A stretch of DNA of 64,000 nucleotides from Anaerobutyricum faecale (GTDB taxonomy: Bacteria; Bacillota; Clostridia; Lachnospirales; Lachnospiraceae), in assembly GCA_019119645.1 (NCBI GenBank), contig DWWR01000081.1, positions 4,433 through 68,432 on the forward strand, read 5' to 3'. Numbering within the stretch: the first letter of the stretch is position 1; each line of letters opens with the position of its first letter. Both the position numbers and the translations under genes were made by a program. Positions 35,957 through 44,281 of this stretch are shown in pieces. Below the pieces are notes generated by a model. It was not told where the DNA came from. It saw only the letters and a list, made by a program, of their open reading frames with translations, and ran no database searches.

Positions 35957-37369
35957 TTAACGCTTCATGAAAGAATCGTACTTTGTTTTCATTTTATAAA
36001 AACGGCTGCCTTTAATCTGCGCCAGTTCCTTCTGAAGGGCGGCCTTTTCCTTTTGCAGAGCCTCAACCTTCTTTCTCTGATTATCGGCGTTCTGCAGTAA
36101 TTCCATACTTTCCCTGCGGTATTTTCCAAGATATTCCGCCAGGCGTTTTTCCTGCTCTGCCACTCCGATCACAGAAAACGGATGAATCAGGTCCAGTCTG
36201 TTCTTCCGGGCGCGCATACGATCAAACAGGGTATCCGCCCCGTTCATGGCTTCCCTGGAAATTCTTGGCACCTTATTGGTATCCAGAAAATCCAGATAAT
36301 GGCTGAACCGGTCTTCATGACCATCCTTAAGACGGCTGTAATCGGTCTTTTCATACATGGAAATCACATCCATATCCCCGGTGAGATCATTGGCTGTGAT
36401 ACATGGAATATGATGATAGTCCGCCAGTTCTTTCACCCGGCAGTCCCCGGCATAAATATAACATGGAACGCCGGCCAGCACTGCGGCGATATTGCCGTGA
36501 ATCCGGCTGCCAAAATTAAAATCCTGCTGTCGGAGAAAATCAAACCAGGAATCAATGTCCAGCACTCCGACAATCCGGTCATCCCGCATCATGGGATGAT
36601 CAAAATGCATAGGATAATCCGCCGGCACCTTTTCTCTGTTCTCCTCAGTTATATAAGGATCACCCACGTAGAGCATACGAATCTCCTCGATCACCTGTGT
36701 AATAAATACCGAGTGTTCGAATCTTTCACCCTGTTCTCTCAGAAATGTATAGAGATTCTCCGGCAGCCCCGCCTTAAAATTCATGGTCACCTTCGACGCC
36801 GGCGTAAGCTCTGTCTTCTTCGGTTCCGGAAGCCTGTCTCCAAACATATAAAGAGACGGACAGCCAATGACTGTAAAATCCTTTTCCGGACGGAATCCCT
36901 TCTGCTTTAAGTACTCCGCGGTGATCTCTCCCCGCACGCCGATGATGGAGGACTTATCAAGCACTGCCCGCACAAAAGCGGTGGATTCCTCATCGTGAAG
37001 AAACGTCCACTTGTTGGATTTCAGGCTGCGGGCCAGCCCCACACCGACAACCACACAGGGAATCGTCAGACGCTCCACTAAATCTGTGAGCATCTTTAAT
37101 TCTTTCTTAAACGTGGTCCGGAACGCATTGGCCAGCGGAATCAGAAACATATCATACTCTGCATTCCACCGTTCCACCTGTTCCTCCGAATAGATCAGAT
37201 CTGTTCTTATGGTGGTGATCACCGTATCTTCCGTCAGCACTGACCGTGCCAGACTGGATTGGAAAATCAGATTACCGGTGTTATTTCCAATGAGGTTCTC
37301 AAGGAGAATCTCAGAAATGTTTCTCTCTTCCCCGAACGGCATAGCCGAACGCATCAATATTTTTTTCAC
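35957..37369 (-). CDS. Polysaccharide pyruvyl transferase family protein
   Basis: 470 residues from a GTG start that sits five bases after AAGGAG. An ATG 17 codons earlier lacks a site. The domain covers about 1-330, with CVVVGVGLARS, IGVRGEITAEYLKQKGF, VIGCPSLYMFG and the signature FGSRIHGNIAAVLAGVPCYIYAGD. The family adds pyruvate ketals to sugars of capsules and wall polymers, though many members are uncharacterised. A C-terminal coiled coil ends in GSRFYKMKTKYDSFMKR, a tail also seen on surface glycosyltransferases. Its place ahead of the PAPS and sulfotransferase genes suggests that the sulfated product is a cell-surface glycan. Confidence 0.85.
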   Translation of the reverse strand: MKKILMRSAMPFGEERNISEILLENLIGNNTGNLIFQSSLARSVLTEDTVITTIRTDLIYSEEQVERWNAEYDMFLIPLANAFRTTFKKELKMLTDLVERLTIPCVVVGVGLARSLKSNKWTFLHDEESTAFVRAVLDKSSIIGVRGEITAEYLKQKGFRPEKDFTVIGCPSLYMFGDRLPEPKKTELTPASKVTMNFKAGLPENLYTFLREQGERFEHSVFITQVIEEIRMLYVGDPYITEENREKVPADYPMHFDHPMMRDDRIVGVLDIDSWFDFLRQQDFNFGSRIHGNIAAVLAGVPCYIYAGDCRVKELADYHHIPCITANDLTGDMDVISMYEKTDYSRLKDGHEDRFSHYLDFLDTNKVPRISREAMNGADTLFDRMRARKNRLDLIHPFSVIGVAEQEKRLAEYLGKYRRESMELLQNADNQRKKVEALQKEKAALQKELAQIKGSRFYKMKTKYDSFMKR

Positions 37370-37590
37370 ATTAACTCCTTCCAGATACCGCCCTGCCGCC
37401 GCCACATCCCTCTTCGGCACCTGCCGGTATCCTCGCTGTCTTTTGACTTTTGTGTTATAGATTATTACATAATTATTACACGTTAATTTATTATATATTC
37501 AAACCCTGGAAACTGCAAGAAAAATCGAGTATATCCGGGCCGAATACCCCCTGTTTGTCCCTATTTTATAAGATATTTCCCGATGATCTG

Positions 37591-39318
37591 TCAGAAATTC
37601 ATATTTGAAATATAAAGTTCCATAAACCGGGAATCAGAAGCCAGCTCTTTGTGCGTACAGATGTCCGGTATCTTTTCGAGCTTTCTCCTGCTGTCGGAAT
37701 CCAGCAACACCATCTGCACACCTCTGCCGGCTCCGTTGCCCACAGAAATGATTTTGTCTCTCGCCACCGGCGGCAGCAGACCGATGGACAGCGCGTGATC
37801 CACATTGATATAATTTCCAAAAGCCCCCGCCAGCACCAGTGTATCCACCTGATCAGCTGTGATGCCATATTCCTCAAGAAGCGCCAGGCAGCCGGAACAG
37901 ATGGAGCTTTTGGCCAGCTGAATCTGACGGATATCCTTCTGACAAAGATACACCGGATGTTCTCCCTCCACAAAATAAAAGGCCATATTATACTCTCCTT
38001 CTTCCCTGAGCCGCTGGCAGAAAGGACTTCCCGGATGTTCTTTTTCATACTCCTGCGCGGAAAGCAGACGGCCGGTATCGTCAATCAATCCGACTTTCCG
38101 CATTTCCGCGACGGCATCCACCACGGCCGAGCCGCACAGCCCCCGGGGAGCGGAATCACCGATCACCTGAATCGTCACCTGATCATCATCCAGAGAAATG
38201 CTTTCCACTGCTCCTTTCTCTCCCCGCATGCCGCAGGCAATATTTCCTCCCTCCAGAGCCGGGCCGCAGGCTGTGGACGCCACCATAAATCCATGATGGT
38301 TCCCCACAGCGATCTCTCCGTTGGTCCCCAGGTCGACCATCAGATATTTCCTGTCATCCTCTTCCAGCGTCAAAAGCACCGCCGTCGTATCCGCTCCCAC
38401 AAATCCTCCCAGCAGAGGCAGAAATTCCACCATCCCTTCGGAAGCGCAGTGAAGTCCCGCTTCCCGGCCGCTGGTCAAGATTTCTTTGGCAGTAATATTG
38501 GCAAAGGGACTTTTTCCCAGATTCACAGGATTGATCCCGTAAAACAAATGCTGCATGGTACTGTTCCCACAGAGAACCACATGATAAAGATTCTCTTCCT
38601 CCGACATCTCCAGAGCCCGATCCAGAAGCTCATTGACGGTCTCCCGGATCAACTTCTGCATCTCTTTCAGATTATCCGGCCTTTCCTGCGCAAACATATT
38701 TCTGGAGATCACATCAGCACCATGGGTAATCTGCCGGTTGGCGCCGGATTCCGTCTTTATCAGCCGGCCGTTCACCAGGTCATACAGGTAACAGACCACC
38801 GTCGTCGTCCCGATATCCACCGCCGCTCCGAAGCAGACCTCTGTCCGGTCTCCTTCCTGGACATCGATGATCCGGTCCCCATAATACACAAAAGTACATC
38901 CCTCAAAATCCGGGGCGGCGCTGAATTTCGCGAACTTCCGCATCACCGGTACAGACACCCCTGAAAGAAAGGCTTTGCCGCTTTCCGGCATCAGTTCTTC
39001 TTTTGTCCGGTACACCTTTTTCACTGACGGCGAAAACCTTACGCCGGACAGCTGACTTTCTGTTAACACACTGCTTTCATGGAGATAATCCTTTTCTTCC
39101 AGATAAACCTCCTCGTCCATTCTTATCATTTCCCGGCACGCCAATACCTCTTCCAGCGTTCCATTTCTTTTTACTGTCACCCGGCATTTTCCGCAGACGC
39201 CCCGTCCGCCGCAGACCAGATTCAGCGGATATCCCGCTTTCTCACAGGCCCCAGCCAGAGTGCCGCCTTCCACAGTTACTATTTTATTCTGATTCACAAA
39301 CCGTACGGTATACTGCAT
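37591..39318 (-). CDS. RACo-like ferredoxin-ASKHA ATPase (DUF4445 type)
   Basis: 575 residues from the ATG after AGGAGGAAGAA. The N-terminal 2Fe-2S ferredoxin domain has ligands C36, C42, C45 and C61 (CGGRGVCGKC then ACRE). A linker follows, then an actin-like ATPase with VDIGTTTVVCYL, VDLGTNGEIAVG and VLAGAFGNYIN. Characterised relatives re-reduce inactive Co(II) corrinoid proteins in methyl-transfer systems. No corrinoid protein or methyltransferase is adjacent, but a cobalt transporter follows within a kilobase, which fits a B12-using cell. The partner is therefore elsewhere. Confidence 0.88.
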   Translation of the reverse strand: MQYTVRFVNQNKIVTVEGGTLAGACEKAGYPLNLVCGGRGVCGKCRVTVKRNGTLEEVLACREMIRMDEEVYLEEKDYLHESSVLTESQLSGVRFSPSVKKVYRTKEELMPESGKAFLSGVSVPVMRKFAKFSAAPDFEGCTFVYYGDRIIDVQEGDRTEVCFGAAVDIGTTTVVCYLYDLVNGRLIKTESGANRQITHGADVISRNMFAQERPDNLKEMQKLIRETVNELLDRALEMSEEENLYHVVLCGNSTMQHLFYGINPVNLGKSPFANITAKEILTSGREAGLHCASEGMVEFLPLLGGFVGADTTAVLLTLEEDDRKYLMVDLGTNGEIAVGNHHGFMVASTACGPALEGGNIACGMRGEKGAVESISLDDDQVTIQVIGDSAPRGLCGSAVVDAVAEMRKVGLIDDTGRLLSAQEYEKEHPGSPFCQRLREEGEYNMAFYFVEGEHPVYLCQKDIRQIQLAKSSICSGCLALLEEYGITADQVDTLVLAGAFGNYINVDHALSIGLLPPVARDKIISVGNGAGRGVQMVLLDSDSRRKLEKIPDICTHKELASDSRFMELYISNMNF

Positions 39319-39470
39319 TTCTTCCTCCTGATTTTCTCTTTTCACCTGTCACATGAGAATTCATATTATATAATACATCCGATTATATATTACATCAAAA
39401 ATAATGTACAGACGGCGGCGCCTGTTCTCTCCGATTTTTCTTTCTGTCCCCAACAAAATGATCCCTCTGG

Positions 39471-39534
39471 TTGTTTTTCAAATATGAGAATGTTATAATT
39501 TCGGTATGAATGTCTGTATCTGTCTTTAAGACAG
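39471..39534 (+). promoter_or_regulatory. Promoter and dyad of the LOG-family gene
   Basis: TTGTTT (39471-39476), 17-base spacer, TATAAT (39494-39499). CTGTCTT and AAGACAG (39520-39526, 39528-39534) form a dyad just after the expected start, placed for an operator or a 5' hairpin. Confidence 0.6.
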
Positions 39535-39560
39535 ACAGAAAAGAAATGGAGGTCCTGATT

Positions 39561-40124
39561 ATGGGTAAAATGACAATATGCGTATACGGAGCTGCCAGCA
39601 ACAAAATTGATCCCGTTTTTATCACAGAAACGGAGAAGCTCGGAGAAGAAATTGCCCGTCGTCATCACCAGATCATATACGGCGGAGGCGCCAGCGGAGT
39701 CATGGGGGCCTGTGCCCGGGGTGCTGCCCGTGAAGGCGGAACTGTCATCGGAGTGGTACCAAATTTTATGGATGAATTCGAGATCATCAATAATAACTGT
39801 ACTGAAATTATCCGGACAGAAACCATGAGTGAACGGAAAGATGTCATGGAAGACCACGCCGATGCCTTTATCATCGCTCCCGGCGGTATCGGAACCTTCG
39901 ACGAGTTCTTTCAGATTCTTACCTTAGCAGAACTCGGAAGAAAGAACGCTCCCATCGTCATTTACAATACAGATGGCTACTACGACGATATGATTGTTTT
40001 TATGAAGAAATGTACAGAAAAAGGATTCATCCGGGAACGGGCGCTGTCTTTGTTCCGGGTCTGCACCACCGCAGAAGAAGCGATAGACGCCATCGAAGAG
40101 ATGAAAGCACAGAATAATTTGTGA
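39561..40124 (+). CDS. LOG family protein (nucleotide 5'-monophosphate phosphoribohydrolase type)
   Basis: 187 residues with a Rossmann-like fold. The motifs are YGGGASGVMGACARGA and PGGIGTFDEFFQIL, the PGGxGTxxE signature. Plant and bacterial relatives cut the ribose-phosphate from cytokinin or purine nucleotides, and some were long mislabelled as lysine decarboxylases. GGAGG eight bases upstream fixes the start at MGKMTICVYG. It is a single gene with its own promoter and terminator. The cellular substrate is unclear. Confidence 0.9.
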   Translation: MGKMTICVYGAASNKIDPVFITETEKLGEEIARRHHQIIYGGGASGVMGACARGAAREGGTVIGVVPNFMDEFEIINNNCTEIIRTETMSERKDVMEDHADAFIIAPGGIGTFDEFFQILTLAELGRKNAPIVIYNTDGYYDDMIVFMKKCTEKGFIRERALSLFRVCTTAEEAIDAIEEMKAQNNL

Positions 40125-40143
40125 TAATCCGCGAACAAAAAGA

Positions 40144-40178
40144 GGGGATGTCCGGCTGACATCCCCGCATTTTTTTCT
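40144..40178. terminator. Bidirectional terminator between the LOG gene and cbiN
   Basis: GGGGATGTC (40144-40152) and GACATCCCC (40158-40166) form a nine-pair stem, with GCATTTTTTTC on the right and an A-rich tract on the left. Confidence 0.9.
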
Positions 40179-40509
40179 AATCCTCTTTTTTATCTTTCTC
40201 CAGTTTATCGGTCCATTTCTTTCTCTCCACATAACGGCCCAGGACGAAGGCGACGATTCCCACTCCGATACCGGTCTGCACACAGAAAATCAGACTTTCC
40301 ACTTCTCCCGGCAGCTCTCCGCCCAGGGCGCTTTCCAGCACCGGCGTAAACCACGGTTCATATTCTTTTCCCTGAATCTCAGAAATCATCTGACTTCCCG
40401 CGTCATCAGAACCCCCGAACTCCGCATTCTTCAATGCAAACAAAGGAACGATGGCAATCAAAACGGCAATGACCAATAAGATAATAACTGTTTTTGTATT
40501 TTTACTCAT
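40177..40509 (-). CDS. cbiN: Cobalt ECF transporter subunit CbiN
   Basis: 110 residues with two membrane spans and the outer motif AEFGGSDDAGSQMI that identifies CbiN. It is an accessory subunit that works with CbiM to load Co2+ into the ECF transporter. The C-terminal cytoplasmic tail is strongly charged (KKWTDKLEKDKKED). GGAGGAAGGAG precedes the ATG. It is the last gene of cbiQOMN. Confidence 0.93.
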   Translation of the reverse strand: MSKNTKTVIILLVIAVLIAIVPLFALKNAEFGGSDDAGSQMISEIQGKEYEPWFTPVLESALGGELPGEVESLIFCVQTGIGVGIVAFVLGRYVERKKWTDKLEKDKKED

Positions 40510-40555
40510 ATTTACTCTCCTTCCTCCGAAACAATGTCTTTCCGGCTTCCGCCAT

Positions 40556-41293
40556 TTAAAAACTCAGACTTTTCAGCTCATTTCTGGCATAAGTTTCCAG
40601 GGCAATGACAATAACCACTGTCAGGATACCCTCGATGACCGCCAGCGGCACCTGCGTTGTGGCGAAGATTCCCAGGAATTTTACAACAGAAGCGCCAAAT
40701 CCTCCCACTTCAGACGGATAGGCTGCCGCCAGCTCCACGCTGGTTACACAGTAGGTAAACAGATCTCCCAGGAAGGCTGCCAGAAAGACAGTCACTTTTC
40801 TGTTGACGTTCATTTTTGTCAGGAGTTTATAAACTGCATAAGCGAGAATCGGTCCCGCGATAGCCATGGAAAAACAATTGGCTCCCAGGGTGGTGATACC
40901 GCCGTGGGCCAGCAGAATTGCCTGGAACAGCAGTACAATGATTCCCAGAATACTTGTGACACACGGTCCGAATAAAATCGCGCCAAGTCCCGTTCCGGTC
41001 ATGTGAGAACAGCTTCCGGTCACTGACGGAATCTTCAGGGAAGAAAGTACAAACACAAAGGCACCGGTCAGCGCGAGGATCATCAATGTTCTCCTGTCTT
41101 CCTTTAACACCTTTTTAATATTCCAGATTCCGACAGCCAGAAACGGAATACACACAATCATCCAGAAAATACAGTGGGCCAACGGAAGATAGCCTTCCAT
41201 GATGTGCATGGCATTGGAAACCGGAGCCACCGCAAACAGCACCAACAGGGCAAATGCCAGAATACTTAATTTCTCTTTTTTCTTTAATAACAT
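40556..41293 (-). CDS. cbiM: Cobalt ECF transporter substrate-binding subunit CbiM
   Basis: 245 residues. A cleaved signal ends APVSNA, exposing MHIMEGYLPLAHC; the N-terminal Met-His group is the known Co2+ site. Six to seven membrane spans follow, with conserved SCSHMTGTGLGAILFGP. Together with CbiN it gives specificity for cobalt. GGAGGAG precedes the ATG. Confidence 0.95.
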   Translation of the reverse strand: MLLKKKEKLSILAFALLVLFAVAPVSNAMHIMEGYLPLAHCIFWMIVCIPFLAVGIWNIKKVLKEDRRTLMILALTGAFVFVLSSLKIPSVTGSCSHMTGTGLGAILFGPCVTSILGIIVLLFQAILLAHGGITTLGANCFSMAIAGPILAYAVYKLLTKMNVNRKVTVFLAAFLGDLFTYCVTSVELAAAYPSEVGGFGASVVKFLGIFATTQVPLAVIEGILTVVIVIALETYARNELKSLSF

Positions 41294-41329
41294 CGAATTC
41301 TCCTCCTTTTTCTTTGCACAGGCACGTTC

Positions 41330-42160
41330 CTACAGACGGCTTACCATCTGATCAAACTCCTGTATATTTTTAGGATAAAGTTCTCCATCAGGAACCATAC
41401 CCTTTCGTTTTAAAATATCATAAATATCAAAAAGCACCGGATGCTTCAGATTTGCTCTTTTCAGAATCTCTTCCTGTTGAAAGACTCTGAGAGGGGTATC
41501 ATCCGCAATGACCTTTCCCTGACAGAATACAATCACTCTCTCCGCCCAGCGGTAAGCAAAATCCACATCATGGGTGGACAGCAGGATAGTTCTTCCTTCC
41601 TGTCCCATTTTCTGGAGCACCTCCTCCAGCATCTGTGCATTCAGCGGGTCCAGCGCCGCCGTCGGCTCATCAAAAATAATGATCTCCGGCTCCATGGCGA
41701 TGATATCTGCAATGCTGACTCGTTTTTTCTCTCCTCCGCTTAAATAGTGGGGAGGCCGTTCCCGGAACTCGGAAATGTTCATATAATCAAGGGCTTTATC
41801 TACCCGGCGCTGCACTTCCTCCCTGGGCAGTTTCAGGTTCATGGGACCAAAAGACACTTCCGCCATGACTGTGGAGGCGATAATCTGATTATCAGCATCC
41901 TGAAATACGATCCCCACATTTTTCCGTAAATGATTCAACCTTTTTTTCGTAATTTTTTCTCCGCGATAAATGATCTCCCCTTTATGAGGTTTTAACACAC
42001 CGTTGATATTCAGAAAAAATGTCGACTTTCCCGCTCCGTTTGAACCCAGAACCGCGATTTTTTCTCCCTCATAAATTTTCAGATCCACCCCGTTTAACGC
42101 GTGTTTTTCGTCATTATAAGTAAAATGTAAATCCTTCACTTCCAAAATCGGGCTATCCAT
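41330..42160 (-). CDS. cbiO: Cobalt ECF transporter ATPase CbiO
   Basis: 276 residues. Walker A is LGSNGAGKST, the ABC signature is YLSGGEKKRVSIA, Walker B is IIIFDEPTAALDP and the H-loop is LSTHDVDFA. The C-terminal extension is typical of energy-coupling-factor ATPases. The ATG with AGGAAG before it gives MDSPILEVKDLHFTY. Starts 11 and 7 codons earlier are open but add no family sequence. It powers the CbiQ-CbiMN complex. Confidence 0.95.
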   Translation of the reverse strand: MDSPILEVKDLHFTYNDEKHALNGVDLKIYEGEKIAVLGSNGAGKSTFFLNINGVLKPHKGEIIYRGEKITKKRLNHLRKNVGIVFQDADNQIIASTVMAEVSFGPMNLKLPREEVQRRVDKALDYMNISEFRERPPHYLSGGEKKRVSIADIIAMEPEIIIFDEPTAALDPLNAQMLEEVLQKMGQEGRTILLSTHDVDFAYRWAERVIVFCQGKVIADDTPLRVFQQEEILKRANLKHPVLFDIYDILKRKGMVPDGELYPKNIQEFDQMVSRL

Positions 42161-42234
42161 TTTCTGCTTCCTTTCTTCCATCGTTCTGTCCATACATGCC
42201 CATCTCTTTATCCATTTTTTTCATCCGTCAATTT

Positions 42235-43146
42235 TCATAAAATCGTTCTGCTGGTCAGTGCCCATAAAGCAAATAAAAGAATCACGAACACCGCCGCCAG
42301 TATGATCTGCCTGCCTTTGACCGGTTTTTCTTCTTCCAGAAACCGAAGCTCCCCGTCGTAACACCGGGACTCCAGCGCATTGTAGTAATCATTTCCCCGT
42401 TTCAGAGAAACGATCAGAAGATTACTTGCCACCTGCCCGAAAGAATAACAGGAGGTCTTAAAATCCACATAGCCCAGTCTTGACTCCGCCGAGTTTTTCA
42501 TACGGCTGTGGGTATCCATCATGATGAAAATATACCGGTAAATCATATTCATAAGCTCAACCAGAACTTTGGGAATATGAGCCTTCCTGAGAACCGAAAT
42601 CAATTCTCCCAGAGGCGTTGTCAGAGTCATCATATAAAGGGCGCTCACCGCTCCCAACGCTTTCAGGATCAGCCCCGCAGCCCGCAGCAGGCTGGCATTG
42701 GAACAGTAAATGTAAAACAAATGGAAGATTCCCACATGATACTGTCCCGCAGGTTCCAGGGAAAAACCTATGGCAATGGCAGCGCTTCCGAACAGCAGAA
42801 ACACTATCGGTATCAGCATCATAGAAATATAATGGTGAAAAGGAAGACCTCCCACAACCACTGTCAGATATCCCATCATCAGAATCACCATGACAGAGAC
42901 ATATATATTATCAAGAATGATGCACAACAACAGACACAGGACCGCAAAAATCACTTTGAAAGACGCATTCCATTGTCTCAGACCGGAAGCATAGGCAAAA
43001 TAATCCACTGACAGGATAGAGCCGCCGTGCTTGTGCCCGATTCCTCCGTGTCTGTGCCCGCTGTTTTTCACTCTGCCTTTCCAGAATCCGTGGATAAACA
43101 TTCCGACAGCAAGACAGACCAATGCTATTTGCACAAATGTATTCAC
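42235..43146 (-). CDS. cbiQ: Cobalt ECF transporter transmembrane subunit CbiQ
   Basis: 303 residues with a GTG start six bases after GGAGG. An N-terminal membrane span is followed by a histidine-rich loop (GHRHGGIGHKHGG), which may bind metal and is unusual for CbiQ. The EcfT core then follows, with spans and the ATPase-contact motif SAESRLGYVDFKTS and coupling helix near ESRCYDGELR. It is the first gene of a Q-O-M-N operon for cobalt import and B12 synthesis. No cobalamin riboswitch consensus was found upstream. Confidence 0.92.
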   Translation of the reverse strand: MNTFVQIALVCLAVGMFIHGFWKGRVKNSGHRHGGIGHKHGGSILSVDYFAYASGLRQWNASFKVIFAVLCLLLCIILDNIYVSVMVILMMGYLTVVVGGLPFHHYISMMLIPIVFLLFGSAAIAIGFSLEPAGQYHVGIFHLFYIYCSNASLLRAAGLILKALGAVSALYMMTLTTPLGELISVLRKAHIPKVLVELMNMIYRYIFIMMDTHSRMKNSAESRLGYVDFKTSCYSFGQVASNLLIVSLKRGNDYYNALESRCYDGELRFLEEEKPVKGRQIILAAVFVILLFALWALTSRTIL

Positions 43147-43629
43147 TGCATACCTCCACGCATATCAACGAGAGAACATTAAATAAAATTCTTCTCTGTA
43201 AATATCGTTTTTATATTTATTTTTTGCTTAAATTATGGATATAATAGAAAATAGAAGTTAAATAGACCCTGCTATATACAAAACTGGAGATAACAGGCTG
43301 TAAATAAAATGATTTTCTAAAATAATTATTCGCACCGAACTGTCGGTATTGATATATTCTATCAATTTCTGTTAAAATTATAGCACAGACATATCCATTG
43401 TAAAGAGAAATTTATTATCATTTTTAAACAAAACAGACAATTTAGTATAGTGTAGGTATGAAAAAATTTTAACTCTTGACATTTCTTAATATAAATATTT
43501 TAATAAAACAAATGATTAATAATAATTTAATGTTTATTTCATTGAAAATTTGTTCATAGTATTATATTATAAAAACACGAAGTAAAGTTTTCCATACTAC
43601 TTTACATTTTAGAAGGGACTGATTATTAC
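43147..43629. promoter_or_regulatory. AT-rich divergent control region between cbiQ and the BlaI-type gene
   Basis: Leftward: TTTACA (complement at 43399-43404), 16 bases, TATAAT (complement at 43377-43382), giving a leader of about 220 bases. It opens with two adjacent hairpins, TTGATA/TATCAA (43349-43365) and ACCGA/TCGGT (43334-43347). Rightward: TTGAAA (43542-43547), 17 bases, TATTAT (43565-43570). A dyad GTAAAGT (43582-43588) / ACTTTAC (43599-43605) lies just after that start, a good place for BlaI-type autoregulation. I see no cobalamin or NiCo riboswitch consensus. Confidence 0.55.
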
Positions 43630-44058
43630 ATGAGACAAAAAACTAAAAAACTAACAGATAGCGAAAAACAGGTTCTTGATCTCCTCTGGGACAGTGAAGA
43701 ACCATTAACATCCACCGAGATTGTGAAATTATGTGCCGGACGCACATGGAAACCAAGTTACATCCACATCATGATCAACTCTTTATTAAAGAAAGAAATG
43801 ATCAAAGTGGCAGGATTCAAAAAGACGACCAAGAATTATGCACGTACCTTTGAACCAACCATGACGAGAGACCAGTGGAGCCTCTTCCAGGTAAAACAGG
43901 ACCAGAAGTCCGCCTCATCAGCTCTGTCTCACCTTTTTACCGCCCTGGTAGAAGAAGAAACTGACGCCGATCTCCTGGACGAGCTGTCCGTAATCCTTGA
44001 TAACAGGAGACGGGAACTGAGAATGCAAAAAGAATCCGAATCTGATTCTTCTCTGTAG
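43630..44058 (+). CDS. BlaI/MecI/CopY family transcriptional repressor
   Basis: 142 residues. The N-terminal winged helix (LTDSEKQVLDLLWDSEEPLT with TSTEIVKL) and the dimerisation part (MTRDQWSLFQVKQ...ALSHLFTALVEEE) fit the family. Members repress beta-lactamase, methicillin or copper genes and are released by proteolysis or metal binding. No BlaR1-type sensor protease or copper pump is adjacent. The divergent neighbour is the cobalt transporter, which may or may not be its target. A 7-bp dyad between the promoter and the ribosome site suggests self-repression. Confidence 0.85.
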   Translation: MRQKTKKLTDSEKQVLDLLWDSEEPLTSTEIVKLCAGRTWKPSYIHIMINSLLKKEMIKVAGFKKTTKNYARTFEPTMTRDQWSLFQVKQDQKSASSALSHLFTALVEEETDADLLDELSVILDNRRRELRMQKESESDSSL

Positions 44059-44281
44059 TCTCTCCCATCATACGATCACTGAATACTATAAATAATGAAA
44101 GCCGCTGCAGGCGTATGCCCTCCATAAAATACAGCTGATATGATCGTTTATCTTCCATCCGGAACTGCAGCCATCAAAGCTGCCATCAGCTATATTTCAC
44201 AGGGACACTCCGTTTGCAGCGGCTCCCTTTTTCTTTTCAGAATATTTTTGCCGTATTCCTTTACGGTATTTTTTTACTTCT
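44059..44281 (+). ncRNA. Candidate structured RNA after the BlaI-type gene
   Basis: AGCCGCTGCA (44100-44109) and TGCAGCGGCT (44215-44224) are a ten-pair perfect closing stem, 105 bases apart. Inside are GGC-GTAT-GCC (44110-44119), AGCTGAT (44133-44139) with ATCAGCT (44185-44191), and nested in that GCAGC (44167-44171) with GCTGC (44179-44183). CCCTTTTTCTTTTC follows the closing stem on the plus strand. The nesting and the T tract suggest a folded transcript of about 125 bases, or an elaborate 3' end of the repressor mRNA. No known family was recognised. Confidence 0.4.

Noticed and set aside
43147..43370. Cobalamin or NiCo riboswitch before cbiQ
   Set aside because: I could not find the conserved cores of either class. 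Only simple hairpins are visible.
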